Shown here: piece by piece, positions 10,001-20,718 of the stretch
How the letters are laid out: every line of letters begins with the position of its first letter
Position numbering within the stretch: the first letter of the stretch is position 1
NCBI GenBank assembly: GCA_916610825.1
Contig: OU744450.1
Span: 24,760,850 to 24,824,849 of the forward strand
DNA: 64,000 nucleotides
From: Haliclystus octoradiatus
Lineage: Eukaryota > Cnidaria > Staurozoa > Stauromedusae > Haliclystidae
Direction: 5' to 3'
Notes under the pieces: generated by a model
Told to the model about the DNA's origin: nothing
Database searches by the model: none
The model's input: only the letters and a program-made list of their open reading frames with translations
Translations under genes and position numbers: made by a program

Positions 10001-13000
10001 CGCAAAAGGAGCAGGAGAATGCTTCCCCCGCGTTCCCCAGCATATCATCACTAAATCCAGGCACGTAACAGCAACTTCCAACGACTTCTGCAGCATTTTG
10101 CTAACTTTTAATCTCAAACTCCAGCAAATACGAGAATGTGGATTGTTAACAATTTACAAAAGTTTTCAAGAAAGTATTGGGCAAACAACCCAATAAATCT
10201 AAAGAGCACTATTGTTTAGATTTATAGCACCATTGAAAGTTGATAACGTTTTTATCTCAATCTGTGGGGGATCCAAGTGAAATTGAGCGGAAAAACTTTC
10301 AACAAAACTCTCTTCAAAATTGCACAGCCAGTCCTACTTTGAATCTATATTTACTGAAACCTGGTAATAATGAAACCTTCTAGATTCAGTATTAATTTTG
10401 TCGGCATTTCATCTAAAAATGAAGAAGGATACATGATAAACTAGCACCGACAATAGTTTCGATAACAAAACACAAGACGCGCGTTACAGACGAATTACAA
10501 AGACAGTTTTGTTCGAGAGGAATTCGCCATTATGCAATGTGGAAAAGAATAGAGTCAGAAAGTGAAATTGAGAAAATGAATCGAAAATCTGCATCTTTGA
10601 ATAATCGAAACAAAATATTCACACCAACTCTTTTTTAGGTGATAACGAAAAAGCATAATGAATTCGTAACAGCTGTGAGTACGATTAATTTGGTGATGTT
10701 TTCAAACTGTAAGTCGAATCGTGACTTGAAAAAAAAACACAAAAAATGTCGAAGAGTTGTTTTAAATAATCTGTACATACCGGCAAATTCATAATCTCAT
10801 GTATAAAGTTTGAAAACAACCTGACATGGCGAGGTTTTTATCACTGTTTCAGACATAGCAGACTATTGCTATATTTCAAAGTCATGATGTTGCTTTCACA
10901 GCTTGATTCATGCAACACTTGAAACCGCCAGACATGAGTGTGGAGCGAATCCAAAATCAGACATAAAAACAAAACATATACTATACCTATCGTCTGGCTC
11001 CATTTCAGCCTAATTTTTAACGAGAAAAATAAAATATCTCCAATGATATGATAAATACCATCCAGATGAATAATATTATATGATTGAATCCAGCAATTGA
11101 TGCAGTTTGAGTATTAAATTTACGGCTTGACAAACAGCCGTGTATGATCAGGTCTGCAGTCAGCCGGCACTTTTTTTGCAAAATCGAACTAGAAATCAAA
11201 AGCGAGGAATGAAGTGTTGCGGCGGCAAACAACAAAAAACGATCAATCAAAAAGAAGTCTGGAAAAGAGACCCTAAAAGGGTTAATTAGTTGAGGGAGGG
11301 AAAGTCTGAGAAGTTTGAAGGGGATGTCTGACATAGAGGGGATAATATATTTGCAAATATAAACCAGTGTTTTGATATTGGTTATTAAATTACAATGAAA
11401 CCTGATAAAGTTTATTAATAAATTATTATCAATATTCTTCTGTATTTTTGTCAAGACTTAAAATGATAAAAGGGGTATCACGGGGTACGGATCTTCAATC
11501 AAATGAAGTTGAACAAAGCTGAAAAATCAACTTCTTTTTATATAGTCATGCAATACTATAGATTTGCGAATTTGGATGTGTGAATTCTTTTTATATAATC
11601 AGGCAATAGTAAATAACATTGAGAATCTGAATATGTAAATTCTAAATATATTTTGGAAAAATGAGCCATTTGTTCTTACATTGTCAGCAATTTTTATGGC
11701 TCCTATATAAAAAAGTGACTCGGTAAAAATTCAAATTGTAGTTCTGTCTTTATAAAAAGACGGATTCCATTCAAATCAGTGCAAGAGGGTAACTTATGTA
11801 AATATTAGCCATGTACTCATTTCAATGATGTGCTTTCCATAGTATGGCAAAGAGGGCACGTTGACTACACAATCCAATCCAATACAATTTCCATTGCGCT
11901 TCGACGGGGCAGTTCAAATAAGACTTTTGCAGAACGACAACAAAAGATTTTAAAGCTACATATTGCCCTAAGTAATAGTAACACATTTTGAGAAAAAAAA
12001 GAATAAAAAATAGGCCAAAAATCAGAACTCATATGTGTTACTCAAAAAACGTTTTTCAGAGATTCAAAAAGTTACCCTTTTAGTAATATTGAGAGTCCCC
12101 GTAAAAAAGAATCGGAGCTAGCCCCCTTCCACAGAGCAGGGATTTATGAAGATTTGAAGATTTCACTCTTCACAACGGAGACCTTCGAACAATTTGAATT
12201 GATTGCATAATTGATAAAAATCTAGAATTATCTTTCATATTATGGATAAAATCTATATCCAAGGCTGAGGACAATTGACCTTTTAAGGCCGCCTCGTCTG
12301 AATTCTCAAGATTACAGCTTTGGTGGGATAGAAACTAAACACTCTTTACAAAGAAATTTTAATTTTTCCAAGCACAATTGCATGATCTAAACATTCCGAT
12401 TTATTCTTGTAAGATGTTCGAAATTTAAGACAACATACAATTATTACTATACGCAAAAATAAACTTCAGAAAATAGATCAGAATATAACATCACTGCTTT
12501 ACAGTCGAACTTGCTTAATAACCCCCCTCTGGTACAGATGAAAAGCGGGACATTAAGCGAGGTGGGATATTAAGCGAGGTAGGATTATGAAAGTTTGTAT
12601 GGACAATGGAAAACGGAAATGATTTTTATGTGGGGATATTAAGCAAAATAGGATATTAAAAGAGGGGATATTAACCGAGTTCGACATTATTTATTATTTT
12701 ATTGAATCATCTTCATCTATTTGAAATAAATCGTATGACCTTGGGGTGTGAAACTTGAAGTAGCGTAAATCTAGGATGTTTCTCTTTTGACTTTTTATAC
12801 AGTAGTATAAATGCTCTGATTAATTTCATTGAGCATTATCAATACCCAAAGTTGGTATACCAAGAACTGATGTGGAACAATCCGACTATTAATATCATTA
12901 TATTATTATTTTATTGAACCATCTTTATTCATACATCTTTTACATATTTTTTACTTTTTCAAATTTCTGAAAAACTAAAATACTTGAAACTCATACACTT

Positions 13001-14725
13001 GTATAAAAAGATAGTCAGTTAAAGAATATTGAGTCTCAAACTTGAGCAAAGGAAGTGTAATAAAACGTATTCTTGTTCTTGCTCTTTTAAAAAGCTCAGA
13101 AGGGAGTGCTTAGAAAAAATTGGCGATTACCGTGAGAGTCTTATTTTGATAGTTTGAGATCGCACACGCTATAAACATGCTATAAACGTTCCCCTCTGTA
13201 CAGCGGCCACCGGCATATTTCCTCATAATGAATGAACAACCGTTGCTCATATTGACTACTACAGTAAAACAAATAAATATGACACATAAACAGCGGCCAT
13301 CTGCACATATAGAGTGATTACCCTTGTACTGTCTAAAATAGCATTTTCTAATTAATTAACCCTGTATATAAAAGCCACCTGCATATAGCGGTCACTATCT
13401 CTACATCTCATAAATAGCTGTTATATTATACAGGTAATATGTATAGTACTCGTTTACGAACGTACATAGATTTGTTTAAGCTTTGCTAGTTTATTTCTTA
13501 GACTTAAAATGTATAATTGTATATGTATACTATATGTCATATGTATGGACATTATATATGAGTTCTTGATTGAGAGTAAGTATATGTAGGTACAGTATCT
13601 ATTGCAGTATCAAGTGAATTAGAATTATTTATGTTTATAGGCCATTTAAATGTATTGTATATGTTCAATAAATATGGCCGGTTAATAGTATCCACTTTTA
13701 TTATATGAACACGGCTTGATCAATACGCACCATAAAATCCAAGAACAAATTAAAAACATTTCAACACCCAATTTTCAACATTATTATTAACCGGAAATTT
13801 TAATTGCATCTATACCTATGATCTATATCTATGATCTATATACTCGTCAAGGGGTTTAGAAATTGAATCGTTAGACCCAAAAGCTTTCGGGGACAGATCA
13901 TTCCATGACGGCTGACAGCGGTCGTTGGGCCCTTCACTGAAAGAGTGTAACCTATTAAGCGATCGCGATGTTGAGAAAATGCAGGTATAATACTGGCTAG
14001 AATGACCAAATGAAGCCAGTACTTCTACAACATTGATGCGAAATTTCATCCAAATGTTGTGAAAATATTGGCGTCATTTCGCCTGTGCTTATAACTGGTA
14101 TAGATATTTGAAGGTTTGATTGGGAATAAGAATGTATAAAGTGTAATTTCCAGAGGGGTAACTTCCATTGCGCTTCGACGGGGTTGTTCAAATGGAACTT
14201 TTGCAGAATGACCATACCATTTTTTCACATAATGAAAAAAATACGCCAAATACATTTTTATGAATGACAGATTCAACCAAGAAAAAAACTTTTTGGTTAA
14301 AACTTGTTTTGAAATATAAAAAGATTGTAAGATGTCAAAAGGAATACCTCGACAAATTTTCATGGCAAAGTATTACCTAATTTTGTTTTCAAGATTTTGA
14401 AAAAGGTTTCCTCTAATATTTGAACGTCCCCGTATACCAGCATCATAGAGTATAGAAGTTACTCCCCCGGGGTGTAATCATATCTCAGTATCAATCAATT
14501 AATAATTTATAAACATGATTATAGCTATCTTACCTTTTGTGGCATTCAATGCAAACGTATTTATTTGGCAGCCAAACGCATGATATTTTTGTACTCAAAT
14601 TATTATTACAGCTTGTACATTTCAAACAGTTATTATGATATTTTTGATACGCACCAATCTTTAAGAAATATAAATCAATTATCTTCAAACCACATTTACA
14701 ACATCTGATTTTAGTTGGTGGCATT
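6747..14725 (-). CDS. Lhx6/8: LIM-homeodomain transcription factor, LHX6/8 (Arrowhead) class
   Basis: Minus-strand coding exons 14725-14534, 8502-8261 and 7033-6747, introns in phases 2 and 1. From the ATG at 14724 the joined frame is 239 codons plus stop. LIM1 (about residues 7-60) has CxxC, HxxC, CxxC and a final CxxC. LIM2 (about 68-125) contains [25 protein letters not shown] and [11 protein letters not shown], the signature of the LHX6/8 group. The homeodomain (about residues 155-215) has [11 protein letters not shown] with Gln50 and Asn51. LIM-HD proteins of this class act in the nucleus, bind DNA through the homeodomain and partner with LDB cofactors through the LIM domains; they specify neurons and, in insects, imaginal cells. 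The tail after the homeodomain is only about 20 residues. The ATG sits one base inside its exon, so either it is the start with a non-coding exon upstream, or an undetected N-terminal exon exists. ATTAAA on the minus strand at 6675-6670 is a candidate polyadenylation signal. Confidence 0.9.
7120..7306. mobile_element. TTCATGAAC foldback element
   Basis: Ends CCCCTGCGAAAAAC and TTTTTCGGAGGGGC enclose nine or more GTTCATGAAC-type palindromes. It lies in the intron between LIM-homeobox exons 3 and 2, immediately upstream of the homeodomain exon. Confidence 0.8.
7507..7683. mobile_element. hAT-like MITE, CAGGGTCCGACAAAA family (diverged copy)
   Basis: The ends CTGGATCCAACAAAA and TTTTGACAGACCCTG match the inverted ends of the intact copy at 54266-54440. 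The interior shares its GGAATCCTAGAGG, TGACCAATAAATCAT and CAATTTTCTTCTGAATTT phrases. The target duplication is no longer clear. Confidence 0.75.
7849..8122 (+). mobile_element. possible solo LTR
   Basis: A TG...CA bounded stretch of about 270 bp with a promoter-like layout: TATATAAAAGAG at about 7982, followed 40-60 bases later by GAGTTCGTTCGTGGACAG, then an AT-rich tail ending CTTACA. This resembles a Gypsy or BEL long terminal repeat. No primer-binding site, coding region or clean 5-bp duplication was found, so the call is tentative. Confidence 0.3.
8261..8502 (-). CDS. Lhx6/8: LIM-homeobox exon 2 (LIM2)
   Basis: Acceptor TTTCATAG at 8503-8504 and donor GAAT|GTAAGT at 8260. It starts with the third base of a codon and ends with one base. 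It encodes the complete second LIM domain, ending [10 protein letters not shown], followed by a Ser/Asp-rich linker. Confidence 0.92.
8694..9052 (-). mobile_element. tRNA-derived SINE
   Basis: On the minus strand a box A (TAGCGCAAATGC, 9022-9011) and box B (GGTTCAAATCC, 8968-8958) are spaced as in a tRNA gene. They are followed by a unique body that ends with GGGTGCCTTCGGGAGGG. The element matches the plus-strand copy at 34466-34808 nearly full length. Confidence 0.85.
9633..9785. mobile_element. CAGACATG MITE (153 bp)
   Basis: Terminal inverted repeats CAGACATGAAAG and a matching TTTTTATGTCTG end. The interior TAGACTGAAAATACAATG and AATGATTTAGACTAAA is shared with the copies at 42867 and 60616. 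It is flanked by A-rich sequence, so the target duplication is not unique. Confidence 0.8.
9786..11872. other. intron of the LIM-homeobox gene, no element recognised
   Basis: AT-rich non-coding DNA. A 145-codon minus-strand frame at 11454-11017 is hydrophobic, low in complexity and unlike any family I know; I treat it as chance. Confidence 0.5.
11873..12135. mobile_element. CCCGGGG-type MITE, diverged
   Basis: Left-end phrase CATTGCGCTTCGACGGGGC and right-end AGTCCCCGTAAAAAAGAAT plus GGAGCTAGCCCCC match the ends of the family at 14151, 15084 and 19896. Confidence 0.6.
12502..12687. mobile_element. Tigger/pogo-like MITE
   Basis: Starts CAGTCGAACTTGCTTAATAAC after TA and ends GGATATTAACCGAGTTCGAC, an inverted copy of the start. 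Internal repeats of GGATATTAAGCGAGGT occur. The end sequence is typical of pogo/Tigger elements that target TA. Confidence 0.7.
12690..12915. repeat. foldback-family half element
   Basis: Contains GTGTGAAACTTGAAGTAGCG, CTAGGATGTTTC and the tail AAATGCTCTGATTAATTTC then AAGAACTGATGTGGAAC, all shared with the palindromic element at 44114-44400. Only one arm is present, and the CTGATGA core is damaged here (TATGA). Confidence 0.7.
13155..13440. mobile_element. Tigger-like MITE, diverged
   Basis: Carries CAGCGGCCACC, TTGTACTGTCTAAAATAGC and CCTGTATATAAAAGCCACC, the body phrases of the CAGTCAAACCTGT family, with degraded ends. Confidence 0.6.
14151..14474. mobile_element. CCCGGGG-type MITE
   Basis: Ends CCAGAGGGGTAACTTCC and GAAGTTACTCCCCCGGGG, with a second inverted block GACGGGG / CGTCCCCGTATACC. 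Flanks TGTAATTT and TGTAATCA resemble a worn 8-bp duplication. Interior frames are not genes. Confidence 0.75.
14534..14725 (-). CDS. Lhx6/8: LIM-homeobox exon 1 (LIM1)
   Basis: The acceptor CTTTAG lies just above 14725 and the donor AAAAG|GTAAGA at 14533. It encodes [14 protein letters not shown] onward and all eight LIM1 zinc ligands, ending CIECHK plus two bases. Joining to the next exon gives CHKSQYGIKC, which lines up with the YFSRFGTKC linker of vertebrate LHX6. Confidence 0.88.
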
Positions 14726-15083
14726 CTAAAGTAACAAACAATATATAACATGTTACGATATATGAAAGTTATAATCATTATGGAAAAATAATACATGAAA
14801 CTTACGTCACAATGAATCTAGGATACTGAATCACTATACTGAAAACCTATTAAAATATACTGGAATAGTATTGGCTACTGAAACAATACTGAAACCCACC
14901 AGCACTACTTCACATTCTACTGACAAAGTTACTGAAACGCGACTTAAAGCAAATTTTCAGTAAGCTTTCATATTTTTAAAACTTGTAGTGCTTATAATGA
15001 GGCAACAGAATTAAGCGTATCAAAAGAAGAGCCAATATAGGGCGAGTTTGTCACGCTTTTATCTTGCCTCGTTAAGTATACGT

Positions 15084-15393
15084 CCCGGGGAGTAACTCCA
15101 ACTCTTTAGAGACGGGGAGGTGCAACTTTGGAAAAAGGTAAAGTACCCAAAAAGTTCCAAAAATTCTGTTGATGCTACCCAAAAAGTTTTAGCAGGTTGA
15201 TTGATTTTAGGTAAATACACAAAAATGATGCAAATTTTTTCAAAAATTCTTGAAAAAGTCAAAAATAGGATACCAAAAGATTCAAAAATTTGAAATCTCA
15301 TACCCAAAAAGGTTTTTTCTCAGCTGGAATATGGACCCAAAAGAAGTGGCACGTCCCCGTATAGCCGACCTAGTGGAGTTACGCCCCAGGGGT
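15084..15393. mobile_element. CCCGGGG-type MITE
   Basis: Left CCCGGGGAGTAACTCC and GAGACGGGGAGGTGC are inverted at the right as GGCACGTCCCCGTATAG and GGAGTTACGCCCCAGGGG. The interior repeats AAAAAGTT and ATACCCAAAA-type phrases seen in the 19896 copy. Confidence 0.8.
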
Positions 15394-17934
15394 ATATACG
15401 TTGAGTGTATGATGTATTATTTTCCATAAAGCGTGTGTTATATTTGATTTATAAAATAATTAATACAATTTGTTTTCTTTCACAATAACATATTTTTCTT
15501 TACGATACTATTTTTCTATTCTGCGTGATTTAGTAAAAATCGTTTGAACATTCGAAACTCTAATTCTGATAAGAGCCTTCGGCCCTTCGACATACTAGTC
15601 GAAACCTAGATGGAATGATTCTGTGTATGGCTGGAATGCTACATGCTTTTGAACCAATCTAGATTGCCTTTTTTGTACGAAATTAAAAAAGGTTCAATCA
15701 ACCAATCACCATTAAGAAGTTAATTAGATTAACTCCGGACAATTTATAAACACCAATAGCCTCGACACAGGCAAACGCCTCTACTCCATGTTCAGCTCTT
15801 GGAAAGGAGGCACATGGTCTGTATGCAGAATGTCTGACTATGGTTTAACATAAATCATACAGCGTAAAGGCAGTTTTCATAATGCCCATAACCAAAATAC
15901 AACCGACACTGCTGGTTTTGAAAGTACCAGCCGCCAATTTCTAACTATAAAGTTGGCGGGCATTAACTGCTCCAGAATGTATACGGACTAATTAGGAGTC
16001 GAAACTTGCATAACTCCGCTATACGCAAAATATCAAATGAAGTTTGCTCTGATTCTGAAATCGAGACATTGCACAGTGTTGTTCCTCAAATATCTTATTA
16101 TTGTTCCTCTTCGGTTAAAAATTAAATTATATCCAATCAAAACCGAGTCATTTTAAAATTTGAGAAATATTGATTTCTTATACATATCTGTGTGTTGCTT
16201 GTTTTGGCCACTCTTAGCCTGCGTGAACACATAAACATTTTTTCTCAGCAAAACAGTAGAAGCATTCAAGTCTGCAAGGAGGTTAGGTCACTCTTAGCTC
16301 TGAACTGGTCATCATGAGCTTGATATTTCATGCCATGAATGCAGCCACTGAGGTATAGCTATTATTTAACTTTTTTTGACCCAAAATTAATACACAAATA
16401 TAATTTCAAGGAATTGAAATAAGATAAGGAAATCGAATGATAAATAACATTTGCCTATATGCAGACCAATGTTTGTGATGGCAGATTATCAAAGATAATC
16501 GCGTATAAAAGCAAATTCGCGTACATGTAAACATACCTTTAATAAGTATGAAGATCACTTTGACGAGAAAAATTCCTACGAATTCTAAATCTAGAGTTCT
16601 CTCTCTCTCTCTCTACAAAAGAAAATCATCAAACAAATATTTTGAATACACTCGTTTTACGATGTGATATAAAAAGTTTGCGTGATGTCAAAAAGAAAGA
16701 ATATTTAAACGATGTCAATAAAAAACACTAGATTTTCATTGGATATTTTTAGAATTTAAATAATAGTGTATACATATTACTCACCTAAATCAACATCTTT
16801 TGATAATGTGTTCTTCGGAAAAATCTCATATTTTTCATGCGGTGGAAATCACATTAAAGTTTTGTTGATAAGAATAGCTTTATGCTTTCCAATGTATAGT
16901 ATGAAGCTTTGATAAATGACAACGTTAGAGTCTGTACGTCGATCTATTAAGTATTCTATTGAGTTCAATCCCCCCGACCCAAGGTAAGAGCGTGGAATTA
17001 ATGTAGCTATGCCTATACATTTATTACATCAATAAGTCACATGTTAAATAATATATATAGTCAATTGATAAACCCTTCATGAGCCCCGGGAGAGACGGGT
17101 GATTAAGACAGAGAATGCTGAACGTTAGCAGCTGTATGAAGCGCTATCATTTGAAATACAACCCCGGGCTAAGATACGGGGTTTGACAGAGGGAATACGA
17201 ATTTATCTCTGGAAATATTACATCAATCATTTGTGGAGAAAATATAGAGGCCAATTACAAAGTCCTTTCCCATATCAGCGTTTAGATAATAAATTCACTA
17301 TTTTAATAAAGCTACTAATAGTATTACATTTCGTGTCACAGTCGACGACGACGACTGCGAGTCACTTAGCAAGCAAAAACACTTACCTATATTGGGGGAC
17401 AGTAATATATTTACATAAAAATGGTGGCCTCCCGCGCAATGTACGGACTACGGACACTCTGCCACAAACCTACTATTGCTTTACAATGATGAATTCCCTG
17501 TCCCATCTCGGGGATATATTCGAATGGTGTTTTTTCAATTGGCAATTGTATGTAATATTTTGCAGGTGTGTGGTGTATGATGTTGCTTTATAGTTTTGAG
17601 AGCTGTTTTATACGTGTAACAACTGGTACTTTGAAAGCATCCTCTGTTGGTGATCTTGAACTTAAATACAGTGTGATTTATTATCTGACACAGTATGAAG
17701 AGAAGTCAAGACCACGCAACTAATAGAGACGTCGCCAAAAGTAATGATTCTGTATATAGACACACGGTAGCCTAGGCAACAGTCTGTGCATACAGTAAAA
17801 TTCGCTAATATTCCATCTTGGTTATTACCCCCGCGGCATTTATTCATTTCTTATTTGTATTTTCAATACAAACTCTCATACGTGTTCCATAAATATCTCT
17901 CCTCAGTTAGTATTCCACTTTTCCGTCACAAGTT
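15394..17934. other. intergenic, no gene recognised
   Basis: AT-rich DNA upstream of the LIM-homeobox exons. It could hold a non-coding first exon or promoter of that gene, but no feature proves it. An inverted GC-rich pair (GAGCCCCGGG near 17080 and AACCCCGGGCTAAG near 17160) hints at another worn element. The 136-codon plus frame at 17183-17593 has no recognisable domain. Confidence 0.45.
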
Positions 17935-18065
17935 AGATCGACTGTTGACTTGCCTAAGTCTCACTTTTACCTTGACGATGTTGATATGTTGGTAAGTGTT
18001 ACACAACGATGTACGAAGGGAATAAGTCCCGCTTACCGCTCGTCAAATTGCGGTATATCAAAGCG
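17935..18065. repeat. short repeat shared with 35930-36055
   Basis: GACTTGCC, AAGTCTCACTTTTA, GACGATGTTGATATGTTGG and AAGTCCCGCTTAC occur here and, in inverted order, at 35930-36055 (AAGTCCCGCTTACTTTG, CCAACATATCAAAATCGTC, AAGTGAGACTTGG). It is probably a short terminal-inverted-repeat element. Confidence 0.6.
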
Positions 18066-18809
18066 GGATTTATAGATCAGTCAAGATCGAATGTAGCAGT
18101 TATAAACCATTAGAAAATCACTATCACAAGAGTACTGGAAATAGTTTACAAATATTCACTTATGTTGATACTGTATAAATTGTTTAACGTCACCTTTTAT
18201 AGCGGATCATTGTTTATAACGTACTGAGTTTAGCTGATGCTCCTGGTGGAATTTGGTAACTTTCTTCTTACAGATAATTGGCTAAAATGGCATATCACCT
18301 ATAACTTACACCCCATAGAGGTGCCGTTATATATAGACAGTTTTCTACTGTATTCTCAATTTGATATCTACATGCTCAACAAATATTTAAAAATGTGCAA
18401 GAGAAAAAATTTCAAGCCTTTTTCATTGTTAACAAAACTGCAAAACTTTGATGAAAGGGAACATATAATTACATTATGATATAATAATAATAATATGGTA
18501 TCTTACAGCAATTGGGATAGTGCTCGATGCCATTTTTTTATATATATCTTGTTCCGGTGCACATTTTAAATATTTTTGAGTCTCTATTAAGAATATACCA
18601 TTCGGCTGGTCTATTTTCTATAAAGGTGCGATAGTTTAATCTGCGATTGATTGATTCTGCTATGGGACTTATATACTATCAAATGTGTCGACTTTCCGGT
18701 AATATCAATGCCATGGTGACAGTAGTCAATTACCGTTGCAATAAGTGGGTGGTGATATTAAAGCAGGTTGGAAGGATAGCAAAAAGATACAAAAACGATA
18801 GCAAAACGA

Positions 18810-18935
18810 TGAAATGGAATTGAGTAGGCAGGTACCTTAATGCTGCAGGGCCCCTGAGAGAGAGGATGGTTAAGAGGGGGCAATTTCCCCAGGGCCCAAG
18901 AAAGTTTTAGGGGCCGCAAGCTTAAAAATGGACAA
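18810..18935. mobile_element. hAT-like fragment (gcaatttccccagggccc type)
   Basis: GCAGGGCCCCTGAG, GGGGGCAATTTCCCCAGGG and TTTTAGGGGCCGC resemble the subterminal part of CAGCGCCGGATTAA hAT MITEs such as the copy at 55908-56492. The ends are missing. Confidence 0.4.
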
Positions 18936-19887
18936 CATTTTTCATAAAAGTAAACCATTTTTGCTTGTAACAAAGACTATAACGCTTGTCCACATAGCTA
19001 AAACATAAACCATTTTCTGATTTTAAGTACAAAGTTTCTTAAACTTTTGTTATTTTGAATCAAAGAACATGAAATTTTTCCTTGGATAGCCATATAATCC
19101 CTGAGCTTATGATTATGCTGTATTTTCATTGTCACTTGCAAGCCTCGATCTCGCCCTTCGATATAAAGGCCATGATTTCCGACATTTATCGAAATGAATA
19201 TATTTTCGAATATGCTATTCTTTTACGCCAAATCAATATCGTTTTCATGACCAATTGCCCATGCAGGAGGCTGCTACCATTATTTTGTGTACAGGGACGT
19301 TCAGTTAGTATGAGTACCTATTTCAAAGTTCTGAAATTTAGGGTATTCTTTGCCATTGATATTTGTGAGGTACACTTTTTGACTTTTAGTCAATTTTGAA
19401 GTGTTTGCTTATTTCTTTTTTAAAACGTTAAATAATGTAAAACGTTTTTATCGTCATTCTGATAACACCCTATATATACTTAGTTACTCATAAACAAAAC
19501 ACACAAAAATTGTTTAAATTGTACGCAGCTGAATGTATATTGAAACTTGTGTATTGGATAAATTTCATAGAAGCATTTGAAGTTCTGTATATACAATATA
19601 TAATCGATAGCACAGTTGCTTTTATATACTTAAATATAAACACGTATATAGTGATTTCAAGTGAGAGATTGTGTTGTATTAACATCACCTGCTCTGATTT
19701 TTAAAGTCCAATGTGTTTTTAGCCTTCGGAATAATCACATATATGCTATATCTGTAAGCTGCAAAAAAATTATTATTTCTACCAATTCTAAATGCATGCT
19801 ATATTGATTGTTTTTTGAAATATTATTGCTTTGTGATTATTCTCAAAGTTAACAGCAAAGAAGCGCGAGGACGCTTGTTGATTTAGA
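18936..19887. other. AT-rich intergenic stretch, nothing recognised
   Basis: Only short open frames without recognisable content were seen. Confidence 0.5.
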
Positions 19888-19895
19888 TCGCATGC

Positions 19896-20252
19896 CCCGG
19901 GGGAAGGAGGAGGGGGGGGGGGGAATTCAAGAAATTTTAGGGACGAGGGGATGCCAATTTGAATTCAGAAATTTGCCCTCAAAAATTTAGTTTTTCCCTT
20001 TTTCCAAAAGTGATACCTCAAATATTATATTCAGGCCAAAATGTATACCCAAATGCCTTTTTATCGACGCATATTTGAAAATTGATTACAATTTCGTAGG
20101 TTTTCATCAACAGTTTGTGCTCATTTAAAAACAATACCTCGAATATTTTGAAAATTCTGAAATAGATACCTCAAACATTTTTAAAGACCATGAAAAGGTA
20201 CTATATAATTGGCACGTCCCCGTATACCAACCATTTGAAGTTACCCCCCGGG
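19896..20252. mobile_element. CCCGGGG-type MITE with 8-bp duplication
   Basis: 357 bp from CCCGGGGGAAGG to TTACCCCCCGGG. It is flanked on both sides by the exact 8-bp sequence TCGCATGC (19888-19895 and 20253-20260). An inner inverted block GGGACGAGGGGATGCC / GGCACGTCCCCGTATACC matches the other copies. An 8-bp duplication fits hAT-like insertion. Confidence 0.88.
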
Positions 20253-20502
20253 TCGCATGCACGAGTCCAAATATCAGTCAAAATTGAGAAAATTATTCAT
20301 AAAAAATTATAAGGCAGCAAAACCAGTACTCGGCTGGACTTGCTTTGTTTTTGGATCAATAGAAAACGAGGAATTCAGTTTTGTGAGGAAATATCTTATG
20401 CCTGAACCCAGCCAAATATATCGACAAAGCATATGCGATTTTTCTTGGCTCCACCGACTTACCTATACTTCATATCTGCCAGATCACAACCTGGCAAGTT
20501 GA

Positions 20503-20718
20503 ATATTTTGCTTGTTTCAAGTGTGTTTCACTTGTTTCGAGCCAAAGGTTTCTTGACTTGAGCAAATTTGTTTTGTTTTCATCGCAGCATGCTTGCTTAT
20601 TAAATAGTGCCGAATTTTCAAGTGACTTGTGGGCGACTTGAAAAGTGCTGGAAATTTAAACATGTACAATACAATTTTGCTCAAAACAAGTGAAACCAAC
20701 TTAAAACTAGCAAAATAT
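20503..20718. mobile_element. MITE with 40-bp terminal inverted repeats
   Basis: The left end ATATTTTGCTTGTTTCAAG then GTTTCACTTGTTTCGAGC is matched inverted at the right by GCTCAAAACAAGTGAAACC then CTTAAAACTAGCAAAATAT. About 216 bp, non-coding, single copy in the window. Confidence 0.75.

Noticed and set aside
11017-11454. 145-codon hydrophobic minus frame
   Set aside because: No domain, no splice context, lies in an intron; consistent with a chance frame in AT-rich DNA.
17183-17593. 136-codon plus frame
   Set aside because: No recognisable motif and low complexity; no supporting splice or start context.
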